This document shows, piece by piece, positions 16,137-30,492 of a stretch of 64,000 bases of DNA. The stretch is from Neocallimastix lanati (nom. inval.) (taxonomy: Eukaryota; Neocallimastigomycota; Neocallimastigomycetes; Neocallimastigales; Neocallimastigaceae). The stretch is taken from contig JACVTC010000039.1 of the NCBI GenBank assembly GCA_016946835.1, positions 522,501 through 586,500 of the forward strand. Direction: 5' to 3'. Both the position numbers and the translations under genes were made by a program. How positions within the stretch are numbered: position 1 is the stretch's first letter; each line of letters begins with the position of its first letter. The notes beneath the pieces were generated by a model. That model was not told where the DNA came from. It searched no databases and worked only from the letters and a program-made list of their open reading frames with translations.

Positions 16137-17639
16137 TTAAACAATATATAAATATATATATTAATATAAAATTATATATTAATATAGGTTTTAACTTTAA
16201 GCAGTAATGAAGAAATTAACAACTTAAAGAAAGAACTTGCTCAAAAAGAACAAGGTAGCTTCCAAAACAAGGTTGTTGATCTCAATCAAAAATTAGCTGT
16301 AAGTTTTAATAAACAATAAATAAAAATTATATTATAATTATATATATAATTGAAATATATTAAAATTATTATTTATATATAATTGAAATATATTAAAATT
16401 ATATTAATTATATATATATATAATTATAATATATTAAAATTATATTTTTGAATAAATTTTATATATATATATATATTTTCATATAAACCAGGTTTTAACA
16501 TTAAACAGTAATGAAGAAATTAACAACTTAAAGGAGGAACTTGCTCAAAAAGAACAAGGTAGCTTCCAAAACAAGGTTGTTGACCTTAACCAAAAATTAT
16601 CTGTAATATATATTATATAAATTATTAACTATAAAATAAATAAATATGAAATTTATAATATTAATTGTTATATAAAATAGGTTTTAACCTTAAGCAGTAA
16701 TGATGAAATTAATAACTTAAAGAAACAACTTGTACAAAAAGAATCTGAAGTTGATCAATACCGTAATAAATTAGCTACCATGAATCGTCAAATTATTGTA
16801 AATATCATTTTATGAAATATTATTTTAAAATTTTCAAAAAAAATTTTTTTTCAATAAAATATATTAAATTTATACATATTAATAAATTAATATAAATAGG
16901 ATTTAACATATAGTACAAGCTTTGAACAACTTCCTATTTCAGTAAATATTAACAATATATAACAAAATTTTAAAAATTAAAATAGTATAAATATATTAAT
17001 ATAAAAAATTTTTTCTTTTTTTTTTTTTTTATTTGTAATTAATGAAATAACAAGGATGATAATATTCAAACTAGAAGTATTAATGATAATAATGACAATA
17101 ATTATGAAGCAGTTATTAATGAAAAGGATTTAATAATTAAGCAATTACAATCTCAAATAGCAGAAATGAATGTTCAAACTCAAAACAGTGATCCTGCTTT
17201 ATTAGCTGAATTGGAAAATGAAAAAAGAAAAAATCAAGAATTAGGTGAAACAATTACAAATATGCGTAATGAAATGAACTCTATTACTGACTATTTAAAA
17301 GAAATAGCTTCAGCTGCTGCTTCAATTGAATCATTACCAAATGCTAGCAACTCTTCAGTTAATAAAGAAATCTCTTCTATAGCTGAATATTTAAAGGAAA
17401 CTAAACAATCTTTAGAGAATTACCAAAAGTCTAGTGTCGAAGAAATTAATTCACTTGCTGATTATTTAAAAGATACCTCACAGATGGCTGAGGAACTCAG
17501 AACTACAAATATATTAAATAATCAACCATATGAATTAGATAATGATATAATTGAAGCCTATGAAAAGTATGATAGTGATGAAAAAAAATATGACAGTGAA
17601 GAAACTGTTGAAAATCAACAAATTAATTTCTTAAACTAA
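9856..17639 (+). CDS. 26-exon coiled-coil protein built from repeated exon units
   Basis: Reconstructed exons: 9856-10095, 10284-10659, 10835-10938, 11105-11158, 11251-11436, 11587-11700, 11806-11910, 12038-12232, 12365-12466, 12603-12719, 12923-13156, 13289-13522, 13692-13928, 14072-14203, 14355-14483, 14578-14694, 14787-14951, 15088-15201, 15328-15438, 15564-15674, 15804-15914, 16188-16298, 16492-16602, 16681-16797, 16900-16941, 17055-17639. All fit in phase, giving 1417 aa. The N-terminal about 230 residues are polar and Ser/Lys-rich; the rest is predicted helical coiled coil. From exon 5 onward most exons are single phase-0 units that end with DLN..LA and begin (V/K)LTL. Exons 19-23 are five 111-nt near-copies. 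Exon 13 contains a REV repeat. The last exon carries three YLK(E/D) repeats and an acidic tail. I recognise no family; a structural or scaffold role is a guess. Confidence 0.8.
15328..16602 (+). repeat. Five tandem 111-nt exon repeats (exons 19-23)
   Basis: Exons at 15328, 15564, 15804, 16188 and 16492 are each exactly 111 nt and encode a 37-residue unit beginning VLTL, with core LKKELAQKEQ and ending VVDLNQ.L(A/S). They differ by only a few residues, while the introns between them differ in length and sequence. Exon 24 (16681-16797) is a more diverged 39-residue copy. Confidence 0.9.
15966..16138. repeat. (TTTA)n microsatellite in intron 21 of the coiled-coil gene
   Basis: About 170 bp of TTTA tetranucleotide repeat with a few interruptions, lying between exons 21 and 22. 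Confidence 0.9.
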
Positions 17640-18401
17640 AACTAATGAAAAACAAAAAGTAATAAATAATAGTTTCATAAAAGATATATATGAGTAAATC
17701 TAACTTTTTTATCTGAAAAAAAAAAAAAATAATAATAATAAAATATTTTATTATTATTATTATTTTTTTTTTTTTAATATATATAATTCTTAGTAATATT
17801 TATTATTTTTAATATTTATTTTATTTTATTTTATTATTTTTTATTTTTTTTTTTTTACTATCATTTATATCTTATTTAAGTAATAATTTAATAATTTAAC
17901 AATTACTGATATCTCTATATATTTTTTAATTTAAAATATATATAAAATGATAATTTATAAATAATCATAATACATATTTAATAAATATATTTATTACATT
18001 AAATTTTATTCAAAAAAATCAAAAAATAATTATATATAATAAAAATAAAAATTTATTTTATAAAAAAAAAAAATTTGAAAAATTTTTGAAATATTTATAT
18101 ATATATTTAAATTATTCATTTTATGTGTGCTTATTAGTATTTATTTATATATAAATTTAGTTATATATATATATATATACATCTTATTTTATTTTATTTA
18201 TTTAATAGCTTATTAATATTTATTTATATATAAATTTAGTTATATATATATATTTATTCATTTTATTTTATTTATTTAATAGCCCACCATTAATACTTAT
18301 TTATATAAAAATTTAGTATATATTTATTTTAACTTTATTTTATTTTATTTATTTAATAACTTATTTATTAAGTTAATAATTTACTTATATATTTATTTAT
18401 T
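17640..18401. repeat. Convergent spacer with three diverged tandem repeats
   Basis: Spacer between two convergent genes. It contains three related blocks of roughly 75-80 bp starting near 18136, 18219 and 18294. Each has TTATATATAAATTTAG-like sequence followed by TTTTATTTTATTTATTTAATA. The remainder is T tracts and A/T. No coding is seen. Confidence 0.7.
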
Positions 18402-22320
<3,919 letters not shown>

Positions 22321-23159
22321 TTTTATTATTATTACTTTATATTTATCTTATTCAATTTAATTAATTTAATATACTTATATACTTATATATTAGTTGTTGT
22401 TGTTTTATTTGTTTATTTATTTATTTTATTTTATTTTATTTTATTTTATTTTTATTTTTATTTTTTATTATTATTACTTATTGTATAAAAAATTTTCTAA
22501 ATTATTAAATCTATTTTATTATATTAATGAAATAAGAACTAAATTAATTCTAATTCGAAATTTGAAATTGTATTTATAAACAAAGTATTAATATATAAAT
22601 TAATGTAATTTTATAAATTTTGAAAAAAAAAAAAAAAAATTTTTTTTTAATTAATTTTAAACATTAAATACGAAACTTTTTATATATTTCAGAAATTCGA
22701 AAAACATTATTAATATATTATATTTTTATACTATAAAATTTAATTTAAAAAAATTTATATATATAAATATATAAATAAGAATATCAAAATTTATCCTATA
22801 ATTTATAACATAATTAAATAAATAAATAGAGTATATGTTTTTTCTATTTTTTTTTTTTTTATTTAGTACTATAATTATATTTTATAATTCAAGTAATAGT
22901 TTTTATTACATATTATTTAAAATAAAATATTTAAAAAGATCTTTTAAATATATTAAATTAATTCTTATCCTTTTAAAATGCAATAAAAAATTTTTATTAT
23001 TGTTAAATAAGCTATCATAACTGCAATATGATATTACTAAATAATATTCTATTATAAATATAATATTTTTTTATTTATTTATTATTTTATTTATTATTTT
23101 TCAACTCTCAGTTTTAAATTTTAATATTTTTACATAATTATTGTTTGGTATATGGAACA
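22321..23159. other. AT-rich spacer, ATG16 promoter side
   Basis: A/T-rich with TTTTA repeats at 22420-22470. Short open frames here have no recognisable protein pattern. It presumably holds the ATG16 promoter. Confidence 0.6.
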
Positions 23160-23182
23160 TGGGAAACAATCAATTCAATTGC

Positions 23183-23539
23183 TTAAGTAGTACTACTACA
23201 ATTGAAATCTAAAAACACTTTTGCCATGCATAAATAAGTATAAAATTTGGTGTTTCTATCATCATGTGAAGGACGATCACAATACAAAGAATCTGGTGTG
23301 AGATAACTGTTGATCATACCATTGATAATGTTAATGATTTCTTCTCTTGGTTCCTTTCCCTGAGATAGGATGGATTCTAGAGTGGGTTTTGGAGAAGAAT
23401 CAGGAATAATTATTTTCATATCTTCGGGAAGGATTTTCCCAATATCATTTTCAAGAATAATCTGTTTAATTTCATTTGATGAAAAAATTGAATCGAAAAA
23501 ACGAATAACATACACTATAAGATACTTTGTTTCATGCAT
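23183..23539 (-). CDS. Uncharacterised ORF, 118 aa, in compositionally distinct island
   Basis: ATG-initiated ORF with ordinary protein-like composition, unlike the surrounding A/T. It has Asp/Glu-, Ile- and Pro-containing segments (PEDMKIIIPDSSPKPTLES) and a C-terminal part with CDRPSHDDRNTKFYTYL. Upstream on the same strand (23540-23640) another frame reads a protein-like TLGFTIPYFSSIYMLKELNA and then shifts into this frame at the ATG. The ORF may therefore be the 3' part of a frameshifted gene. I do not recognise the family. It lies beside the UNG-like ORF, suggesting both arrived or decayed together. Confidence 0.5.
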   Translation of the reverse strand: MHETKYLIVYVIRFFDSIFSSNEIKQIILENDIGKILPEDMKIIIPDSSPKPTLESILSQGKEPREEIINIINGMINSYLTPDSLYCDRPSHDDRNTKFYTYLCMAKVFLDFNCSSTT

Positions 23540-23646
23540 TTAATTCCTTTAACATGTAAATACTGGAAAAATAAGGAATAGTAAATCCTAATGTCAAAAA
23601 GAAGGTGTCTTTTCATTTTCGTTATCTTTTTGTGACTATCTTTTTT

Positions 23647-23874
23647 CTAAAAGATATAATAGAAGTCAAAGTTTGTAAGTTCATTACTAAATTTTTTTAT
23701 AGATTCCTCAGTCTTATCAGTACTCAATACTTTTCTTATATATTCAATATAAGAAAAATATTGTTTATATATAATTTTCAAACAATTAAAGTGTTCCTTC
23801 CCCATTACATTCTTTATATTCAATACACTCGTTTTTATAGATGAAAAAAGGTAGTACAAAATACTTATGCCAAT
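23647..23874 (-). CDS. Uncharacterised short helical ORF, possibly a fragment
   Basis: Open frame of about 75 codons, preceded by a stop and lacking an ATG near its 5' end; an internal ATG gives MGKEHFNCLKII. It is rich in Tyr, Ile, Lys and Ser and looks helical (KVLSTDKTEESIKKFSNEL). It overlaps the 5' edge of the UNG-like frame on the other strand by about 30 bp. It could be part of a broken gene with 23183-23539. No family recognised; it may not be expressed. Confidence 0.3.
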   Translation of the reverse strand: MGISILYYLFSSIKTSVLNIKNVMGKEHFNCLKIIYKQYFSYIEYIRKVLSTDKTEESIKKFSNELTNFDFYYIF

Positions 23875-24258
23875 TTAGAAAATAAAGTAAGGTCTTATAA
23901 ACCAATAAATAATCACCACTTGGATCGATGGCTTAATGAAGGGATAATCTTATGTAAATTTTGTTTTACTAATCCTCTTTTCCAATCTATTTCAACAATA
24001 AGTAATAACTCAAAGAGTTATTATTTATTGTTTGAACCATTTATTAACAATTTGGTGGAATACATCTTTAATGATCACCCGGTAGTGTTCATGCTATTTG
24101 GTTCTATTAATTCATCCATTCGTAAATCCATTAATGAGAATAAATGTTCTGTCGTAATTATTTCTTATCCTATTAAAAAATATTTTAAATTCAAAGATTC
24201 AGACTATTATGTTGAGACTCAACAACTTGCTTGTAACCTTAGATACACTTTTAAGTAG
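23845..24258 (+). pseudogene. Uracil-DNA glycosylase (UNG)-like C-terminal fragment
   Basis: A frame open from just after a stop at 23842 reads NTYANLENKV, then HHLDRWLNEGIIL, then VVFMLFGSINSSIRKSI and VVIISYP. These align in order with family 1 UDG landmarks: the xNIYxEL segment, the H-G-x-L-x-x-W-x-x-Q-G-V-L-L-L block, the VVFLLWG strand and the HPSP DNA-intercalation loop. No ATG opens the frame (first candidate TTG at 23920). The GQDPYH water-activating motif should lie upstream but is not visible, and the catalytic His of HPSP is replaced (SYP). I infer a decayed UNG or a very divergent UDG-like protein of the type found in large DNA viruses. The alignment was done by eye. Confidence 0.5.
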
Positions 24259-25025
24259 TTACGTTGTTATATATAAATGAAAATTAAATTTGTATTATAA
24301 TTAAGATTCTTTTCATGATTTATAAATTTTTAACTTTGATTTAATATATTTAATTTCAATTTTTAACAAGGTAGGTATATCGCCAATCATTATTTTTACA
24401 TAATTCAAAAAATTTTAAAAAATATACATGATAAAATTTGTAATTACAAAAAAATATATATATATTTTTAAATAAATTTTTTATTAACCAATTAATAATA
24501 TATATTTTATCAATGGGTCGATGATAGGGATATATTTAATTTGCATTATTTTTTTATTATATTTATTTTACATTTTTATTTAATTTTTTTTTTTAAAAAA
24601 AAAAAAAAAATTAACTAATATATTATTTATTAGGTATTTCGAAGCTCTAAATTGCTTAATTTATATTATATAATATAAATTTTAATTATAATTATGAATA
24701 AAATACGTTATTCATGTTTAATAATTATTAAGTATATTCTTATAGTATCTAATATACAAAATATTAAAAAATAAATTCAACATATTATCATTATAACTTT
24801 TTCAAACGAATCCATTGATTCCTAGTAGTAATTATTTATTATTGGATAAACAATTATCTTTAAATACAATAATTTGATTATATATATATAATCAAATGAG
24901 TATCTTTAAAAATCATTAATTATATAAGTCTGGAACTATTAATTTTGAATTTAATTTTGGATTAAGAAATAAATAATTCAATATCAGTATTAATGATTTC
25001 GTAAAAAGGAAGAGCTGTCAATACC
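24259..25025. other. AT-rich spacer
   Basis: No coding or RNA feature recognised. There is a slightly less A/T stretch at 24500-24540, otherwise homopolymers and TA repeats. Confidence 0.55.
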
Positions 25026-25369
25026 ATGAGTACCTATTCAATGGGAATAAAACCACCAAAGTACAGAATTATATGTAAATCAAATTATCCAATCCATATG
25101 AATAAAATCGAGATATAAACTATGAAAAGGAAAAGGAAAAAGAAACCATAGAAAATACAAAGACATTGAAATTTTATACATATGTTGACGCCAACTCAAA
25201 AAAGGAAATTACCAAAACCCTAAACAAAAAAGTTGAACACACCAAAAAGATTACGTTGATGACCTATTATTATTTCGTTTAAAAAATTGTGCTTAGCATC
25301 GAAACCAATCTGGACGTTAAGAGATATGTACGGGTAATCCTGAGAGAGAAAATGGAAAAAGTAAAATAA
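25026..25369 (+). pseudogene. Frameshifted protein-coding relic, family unknown
   Basis: An ATG at 25026 opens MSTYSMGIKPPKYRIICKSN, then stops. The +1 frame continues as a lysine-rich protein-like stretch (YTYVDANSKKEITKTLNKKV), hits one stop, and resumes with IETNLDVKRYVRVILREKME before a final stop at 25367. Base composition is richer than the flanks. The reading requires a frameshift and a nonsense codon, so this is most likely a dead gene. I do not recognise the family. Confidence 0.4.
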
Positions 25370-27002
25370 ATAGATCTAATAACGAATTGAATTAATACCA
25401 TTATTATATTATTTAAATTCTCTTTTTCTAGCTGATGTAATAGCATTATAATTATAATGAAAAAGTCATTAATATCTTAATAGACTATTGTTAATTTTCA
25501 TTAATATCAAATATTATTATTTCTTTTTTTTTTAATTATGTATCGAAAAATAAATTAAATTTATATTATACTTTTAATTATCACGAAATGTCAAGGAAAG
25601 ATAAAAGTGATAAAAGGTATAAATTACTTCAGTATTGTTCTTTATTGGGTAGAAATAATTTATTTAATTGAAATTTATCTTTATTCTTTATTTACTAAAT
25701 TTATAAAAATATATGATAAAAAATAATAATGTTTTTATTTATATTTTAGTTTATATTTTAAATATTTAATTGTTTAAGCAAATATTCATGTGTTGTTAAT
25801 ATTTTTCCTTAAATAATTATAAAAACTATTATTTTATTTAAAAAGTACATTATTAAATAATAAAAATTTTATTTATATACTTTTTTAAATACCCCTATAA
25901 TTACAAATAACATTAATTATTTGAATATTTCATTTAATAATACATAATTTTATGCTATTAATAATTTTAGTTTTGATTAAATTTTGATATAAAACAAATA
26001 TGTGTAGCAACATATATTTTGTCAATAATAATATTTGAAATAATTTCTTATTCATATATTATTCAATATTTATATATATATTATTCATTATAATATGAAA
26101 TATATTAAATATATTAAATTAAATAGTTAATTTCTTCTAAATATATATAATAAGAATATTATTATATATATAACTTAACTATTCATATTTATTTTAAAGT
26201 TTATATTAAAAATACATAATACTTCTATATATTATAAAATATAATATAATGAAATAGTTTTAGTTATTTTAATTATAATTAAATATATATAGTTGATATT
26301 ATTTATTATATTCATATTTATTATATAATTATATTCTTATATATTTAACTTTATTATTCTTATTTTCATTTTAAGAATTATATAGTTATATTTATTATAT
26401 TTATTATTTTAATATATATTTATTATATATTATACTATACTCGATATAATATATTTTAAATCTATATTTATTATTATTAATATTTATTAAATTATTATAA
26501 AGATTTCCTAATAACTACTCTTCTTTATTGTAGTTTAGAGAAGACCCTTGGTTAATTGGGTTTTATAAATTAAAATATATTAATAAAGGTTAATTAAATA
26601 TTATTAAAAATTAGTAGCACATAAAAGTCCTGCATATCAATTTATAAGTCACGGTTTTACAATATATTAATTATGCTAATTTTTTAATTTATTTTTATAA
26701 TATTTTATTGTTCAATATTTTATTATAAATTAGGTTCATAATTTCATTATATATCAAAAACCTTAAATTTATATAATGGATAAATCATTTCGATTAGTGT
26801 CACATTTGTATATAAAATAAATAGAGATAAAAAAAATTTTTTTTTTCATTAATAAAAAATTATATTATTTTTTATTATATATTAATTAATTAATTAATTA
26901 ATTAATTAATAGATAAATATAACAATTATAGAAAATATTTTATTTGAAATAAAATTTACTATTAAAAAAGACAAAAAAAAAAAAGAAAAAGAAAAAGAAA
27001 GA
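25370..27002. other. AT-rich spacer with possible exon relics
   Basis: Mostly A/T. Two short protein-like open stretches flanked by splice-like AG and GT occur at 26534-26587 (FREDPWLIGFYKLKYINK) and about 26615-26667 (VAHKSPAYQFISHGFTI). They could be exons of a decayed gene, but I cannot assign them. An ATTA repeat lies at 26880-26910. Confidence 0.35.
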
Positions 27003-27705
27003 AAGAAAAATATATTTATTACATTATTAGCCTTAAGATTGTCGACAACTTTGGTTACTTCAGCTTAGAATGGTAATCATGAAAATATGAACTTTAACTA
27101 CCATGATTCAAGTATATTTGACATAGCCAATTGGTCCACTGGTAATATATTTAATTGTACTTTCATGTCATATAATAACAATTTTGAAGATGACCAATTA
27201 AAGATTACTATTGATGTTAATTGGTCTGGATATATTTGTGATGAATATCGTATTAAAAATTATTATGATTTTGGTATGTTTAAGTCAATATGAAATCCAT
27301 TAAGAATCCTGGTGTAGTTCCTCTTTCTTCACCTATACTGGCCCAGGTGATGGTATTAAATTGGATGAAATCGATATTGAATTCCTTGGTTACAATACCA
27401 CTGAAGTATAATTTAACTATTACGTCAATAGTGTTACTCATTATGAACATATTCACTATCTTGGATTCAATGCTTCTCAAGGTTTCCATACCTATGGTTT
27501 CTTCTGGGATGGAAAACATATTACTCGGTATGTGGATGGTAGAGAAGTCTACACTGCCTACGATAACATTCCAAATATTCTAAGTAAAATTATGACAAAT
27601 TCTTGGAACAGTATTGATGTAAATGACTGGCTTGAACTTTTCAATGGAAGCACTAATATTAGTACTTATTATGATTGGATTTCGTATGACGCACCAAGTA
27701 ACTAA
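27003..27705 (+). pseudogene. GH16 lichenase (beta-1,3-1,4-glucanase) pseudogene
   Basis: The remains read as a secreted glycoside hydrolase family 16 licheninase, which in gut fungi cleaves mixed-linkage plant glucan. A signal-peptide remnant (TLLALRLSTTLVTSA) lacks an ATG (ATA instead) and is followed by a stop at 27066. Then come IFDIANWSTGNIFNCTF and CDEYRIKNYYDFGMF. A frameshift near 27285 leads to [10 protein letters not shown], and a second near 27320 leads to [10 protein letters not shown]. The catalytic DEIDIEF motif (both Glu present) is at 27364-27384, followed by an in-frame TAA at 27409. The same frame continues through [20 protein letters not shown] and [10 protein letters not shown] to the stop at 27703. 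The order matches bacterial-type lichenases acquired by rumen fungi. Two frameshifts, two nonsense codons and a lost start mark it as dead. Confidence 0.85.
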
Positions 27706-28023
27706 AAAAATAATTATTTATAAATTACAAAAAAACAACAAGAAACAAAATAAATAATTATTTATTAATTATAAACAAAAGCAATAACAAAAAATTAATT
27801 AAATGAATTAAGAAAAAATTAATTTTATAAATAATAAATAACAAAAATGAATTCAATTTTAAATACTTTTAAGCATAATCAAAAAATAATAATAATATAA
27901 AAAAACAAAAATAATATTTAATAGTTTTTATGAATTAAAAAATCTTGTTATAATGATTAGTAATAATAGTAATGATAATAAATATTATTATTTTTATAAA
28001 TTTTATCATATTTTGTTATTTTA

Positions 28024-28055
<32 letters not shown>

Positions 28056-28650
28056 AAGTAAAAATTTAAATTTAACCAAATTATGATATAAAAATTAAAA
28101 ATATAAAAATAATTTAATATAATAAACTTTATTTCTATTTTTTTTTTATTATTATTTTTTTTTTAAATTATATCTTATAAATTTATTGTCACATTATAAT
28201 AACTAATATTATATATTAAGGAAATTTTTTATTTTTAACTTATTTCCAGGTAAAACAGTATAATTATAAATGTGAATTATAAATGGTTTTTTTTTATTTT
28301 ATATTATTTTATTTTATTTAGTATTAATAAGGAGCATTATAAAAATTTATATATTATATTTCATCCCAAACCTTGATTAAAAAATAAAAAAAAAACATTT
28401 CATCTTATATTAAATATAATAATATTTTTATTATTAATTTTAATAATATAATATTAGTTGTTTTTTTTTAAAAAAAAAATTATTTCATTCAAAAGATAAA
28501 AATATAATAATCTAATATATATATTTTTTAATTCTATTTATTTATTTAATGTTTCGTATGATATTTCAATAGGTATTTTAGATATTTTAGAAAATACATT
28601 TATTCAATTTAAAATGATTTTTATTTTTTAAATTTTTATTTAATTACTAT
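27706..28650. other. AT-rich spacer
   Basis: A/T-rich, with A tracts and a (TA)n run at 28030-28055. Nothing coding recognised. Confidence 0.6.
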
Positions 28651-30170
28651 TTAATTATTATTTTTTTTTTTTGCTTTTTTTATTATTTTTTTTTTTTTTC
28701 GTTTGTTCGTTCTTTGTTTTTTTACTGTCCTTTCTTTTATGCTTATATCATATTTATTACAAATTTCTAATATATTATCTTCATTTATTTTCAATTTATC
28801 AGATAAATCCTTAATTTTATAATATAGATCTTTAATAAAATTCTCAACTTTTACTGATTCTTCTGCAGTAAATATTTTAAAATTGTTTTTTATTTCTTCT
28901 AATTTATAATCCTTCTTCAGAAAATTTATTAAAAATTTTAAATGTGAACTGCTTGTCTCTTCATTTATACTTGTTTCAATGGCTTTATTTACGTGCATTT
29001 TTTTTTACCTTTTGTTCTCGATTTATTATCTCCTATTTGCCTTTCTCTTTTAGAACTCATTCTTGATTTTTCATTTCTTATTTGCCTTTCTCTTGTATCA
29101 TATAAATCTTGAAATTCAGGATTATTCTGTAAATATATTAGTTCTTCCCTTGCATCAATAAATACTTTTGGTGTGGTTTCTTGTTTAAAGAAATCATCAT
29201 TAGGATTATTTAAAAAGAGTATCCATGGGTTATCTCTCCTCAGTTCATTTGTATGTTTTTTTCCATATTCTTTGTATTTGAGTAATTCAATGATATGAAT
29301 ATTAAATAAATCTTCAAAACCTTTTTCGTCATTGGTGTCTTTTTCTTTGAAGGTATAGTTCGAGTGAGGAATAGTTTTTCCTTTTTCTGTAGAATTAAAT
29401 AAATTAGAATTTAAAATATTTATCATAATTACTTTTGGTATTGAACAGGAGAAATTACCATTAGGCGATGAACTATAAATTGTTTCTAAAGAATAGAAAA
29501 CTGATCTTTTAATCATTTTAGGTTCTTCATTCACTAAAATTTCTATATTTAAAATTTCCTCTCCTTTTGTCTTAGCTTTAATACTAATAAGATGAGGATC
29601 TTCTGGTTTTAATAAATTGAACATAAAATTTTTAAATTCAATAATTTTTTTATTTTTTATAGTATTTAGATTTTCTCTGTGATTATTTATAATTTTCATA
29701 ATTATTTCTTTAATATCACCATTTACACTATTGATTTCAATTAAATTTTCAACTTTATTGTTTATAACTTCAAATTTATTGTTTAAAATTTCAGATGAAT
29801 ATTGATAAAGTTCTTCCAATATTGTATATATAAAATGTTCAATATTATTAACATTATCATTATTAGTAGTACCATTATCATAGCTGGTAGTATCTGTACC
29901 TTCTCCATACTTTATTCCTAATAAAATTTTTCTTCCACTTTCTTTCTCTTGAATTGTTTTAATTATATTGGTTCCCACTTTTTCTTTATCTAAATAAACT
30001 ATATTTATAATTTCTTTTTCTTCAGTTAGTTTTAATATGTTATTAAGAAAATCAATTAATAAATATTTATTCTTTTCTATTCCAAATAAATTTTTGAAAG
30101 TAACATCTAGAGCAGGACTTATATTTACTTTTTTTGAATTAATCATCTTATTTATTACAAAATTTATCAC
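28651..30170 (-). CDS. PD-(D/E)XK nuclease-family transposase-like protein, probably frameshifted
   Basis: A 393-codon ORF (30170-28989) starts at an ATG. It opens with SPALDVTFKNLFGIEKNKYL, the N-terminal signature of the Rpn/PDDEXK_2 transposase family common in rumen bacteria and gut fungi. Residues about 196-262 carry the nuclease-like core: GEEILNIEIL with the Glu kept but Gln/Lys replaced by Leu, then MIKRSVFYSLETIYSS and IPKVIMINIL. An Asn-rich insert at about 91-185 separates this from a first, poorer core-like segment. The frame ends at 28989. A second frame (28998-28651, 115 codons) starts inside a nine-A tract and reads on as a helical, Lys-rich tail. A one-base slip in the homopolymer would join them. 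The Asp of the core is not clear, so activity is doubtful. Horizontal origin is inferred from the family. Confidence 0.65.
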
Positions 30171-30328
30171 TTAACAATTATTTATAATAATATTTAAAAT
30201 AATATTTATTATTTGAAATATTAAATATAATTAAAAAAAAAAAAAAAAAAAAAAGACATAATAAATAAAAAATAATTAATAAAGTTTATAAATTTTAATA
30301 TTTTATTTATTTATTATTTTTATTATTA

Positions 30329-30378
<50 letters not shown>

Positions 30379-30455
30379 TATGTCTTTATATATATATATA
30401 ATTTTATTTTTTTATTTAATATGACCTTTTTTTTTTTTTAGGAAATAAATTAATT

Positions 30456-30492
<37 letters not shown>

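Noticed and set aside
22835-23020. 61-codon ORF
   Set aside because: Phe/Ile/Leu/Lys only, as expected from A/T spacer; no signal or family.
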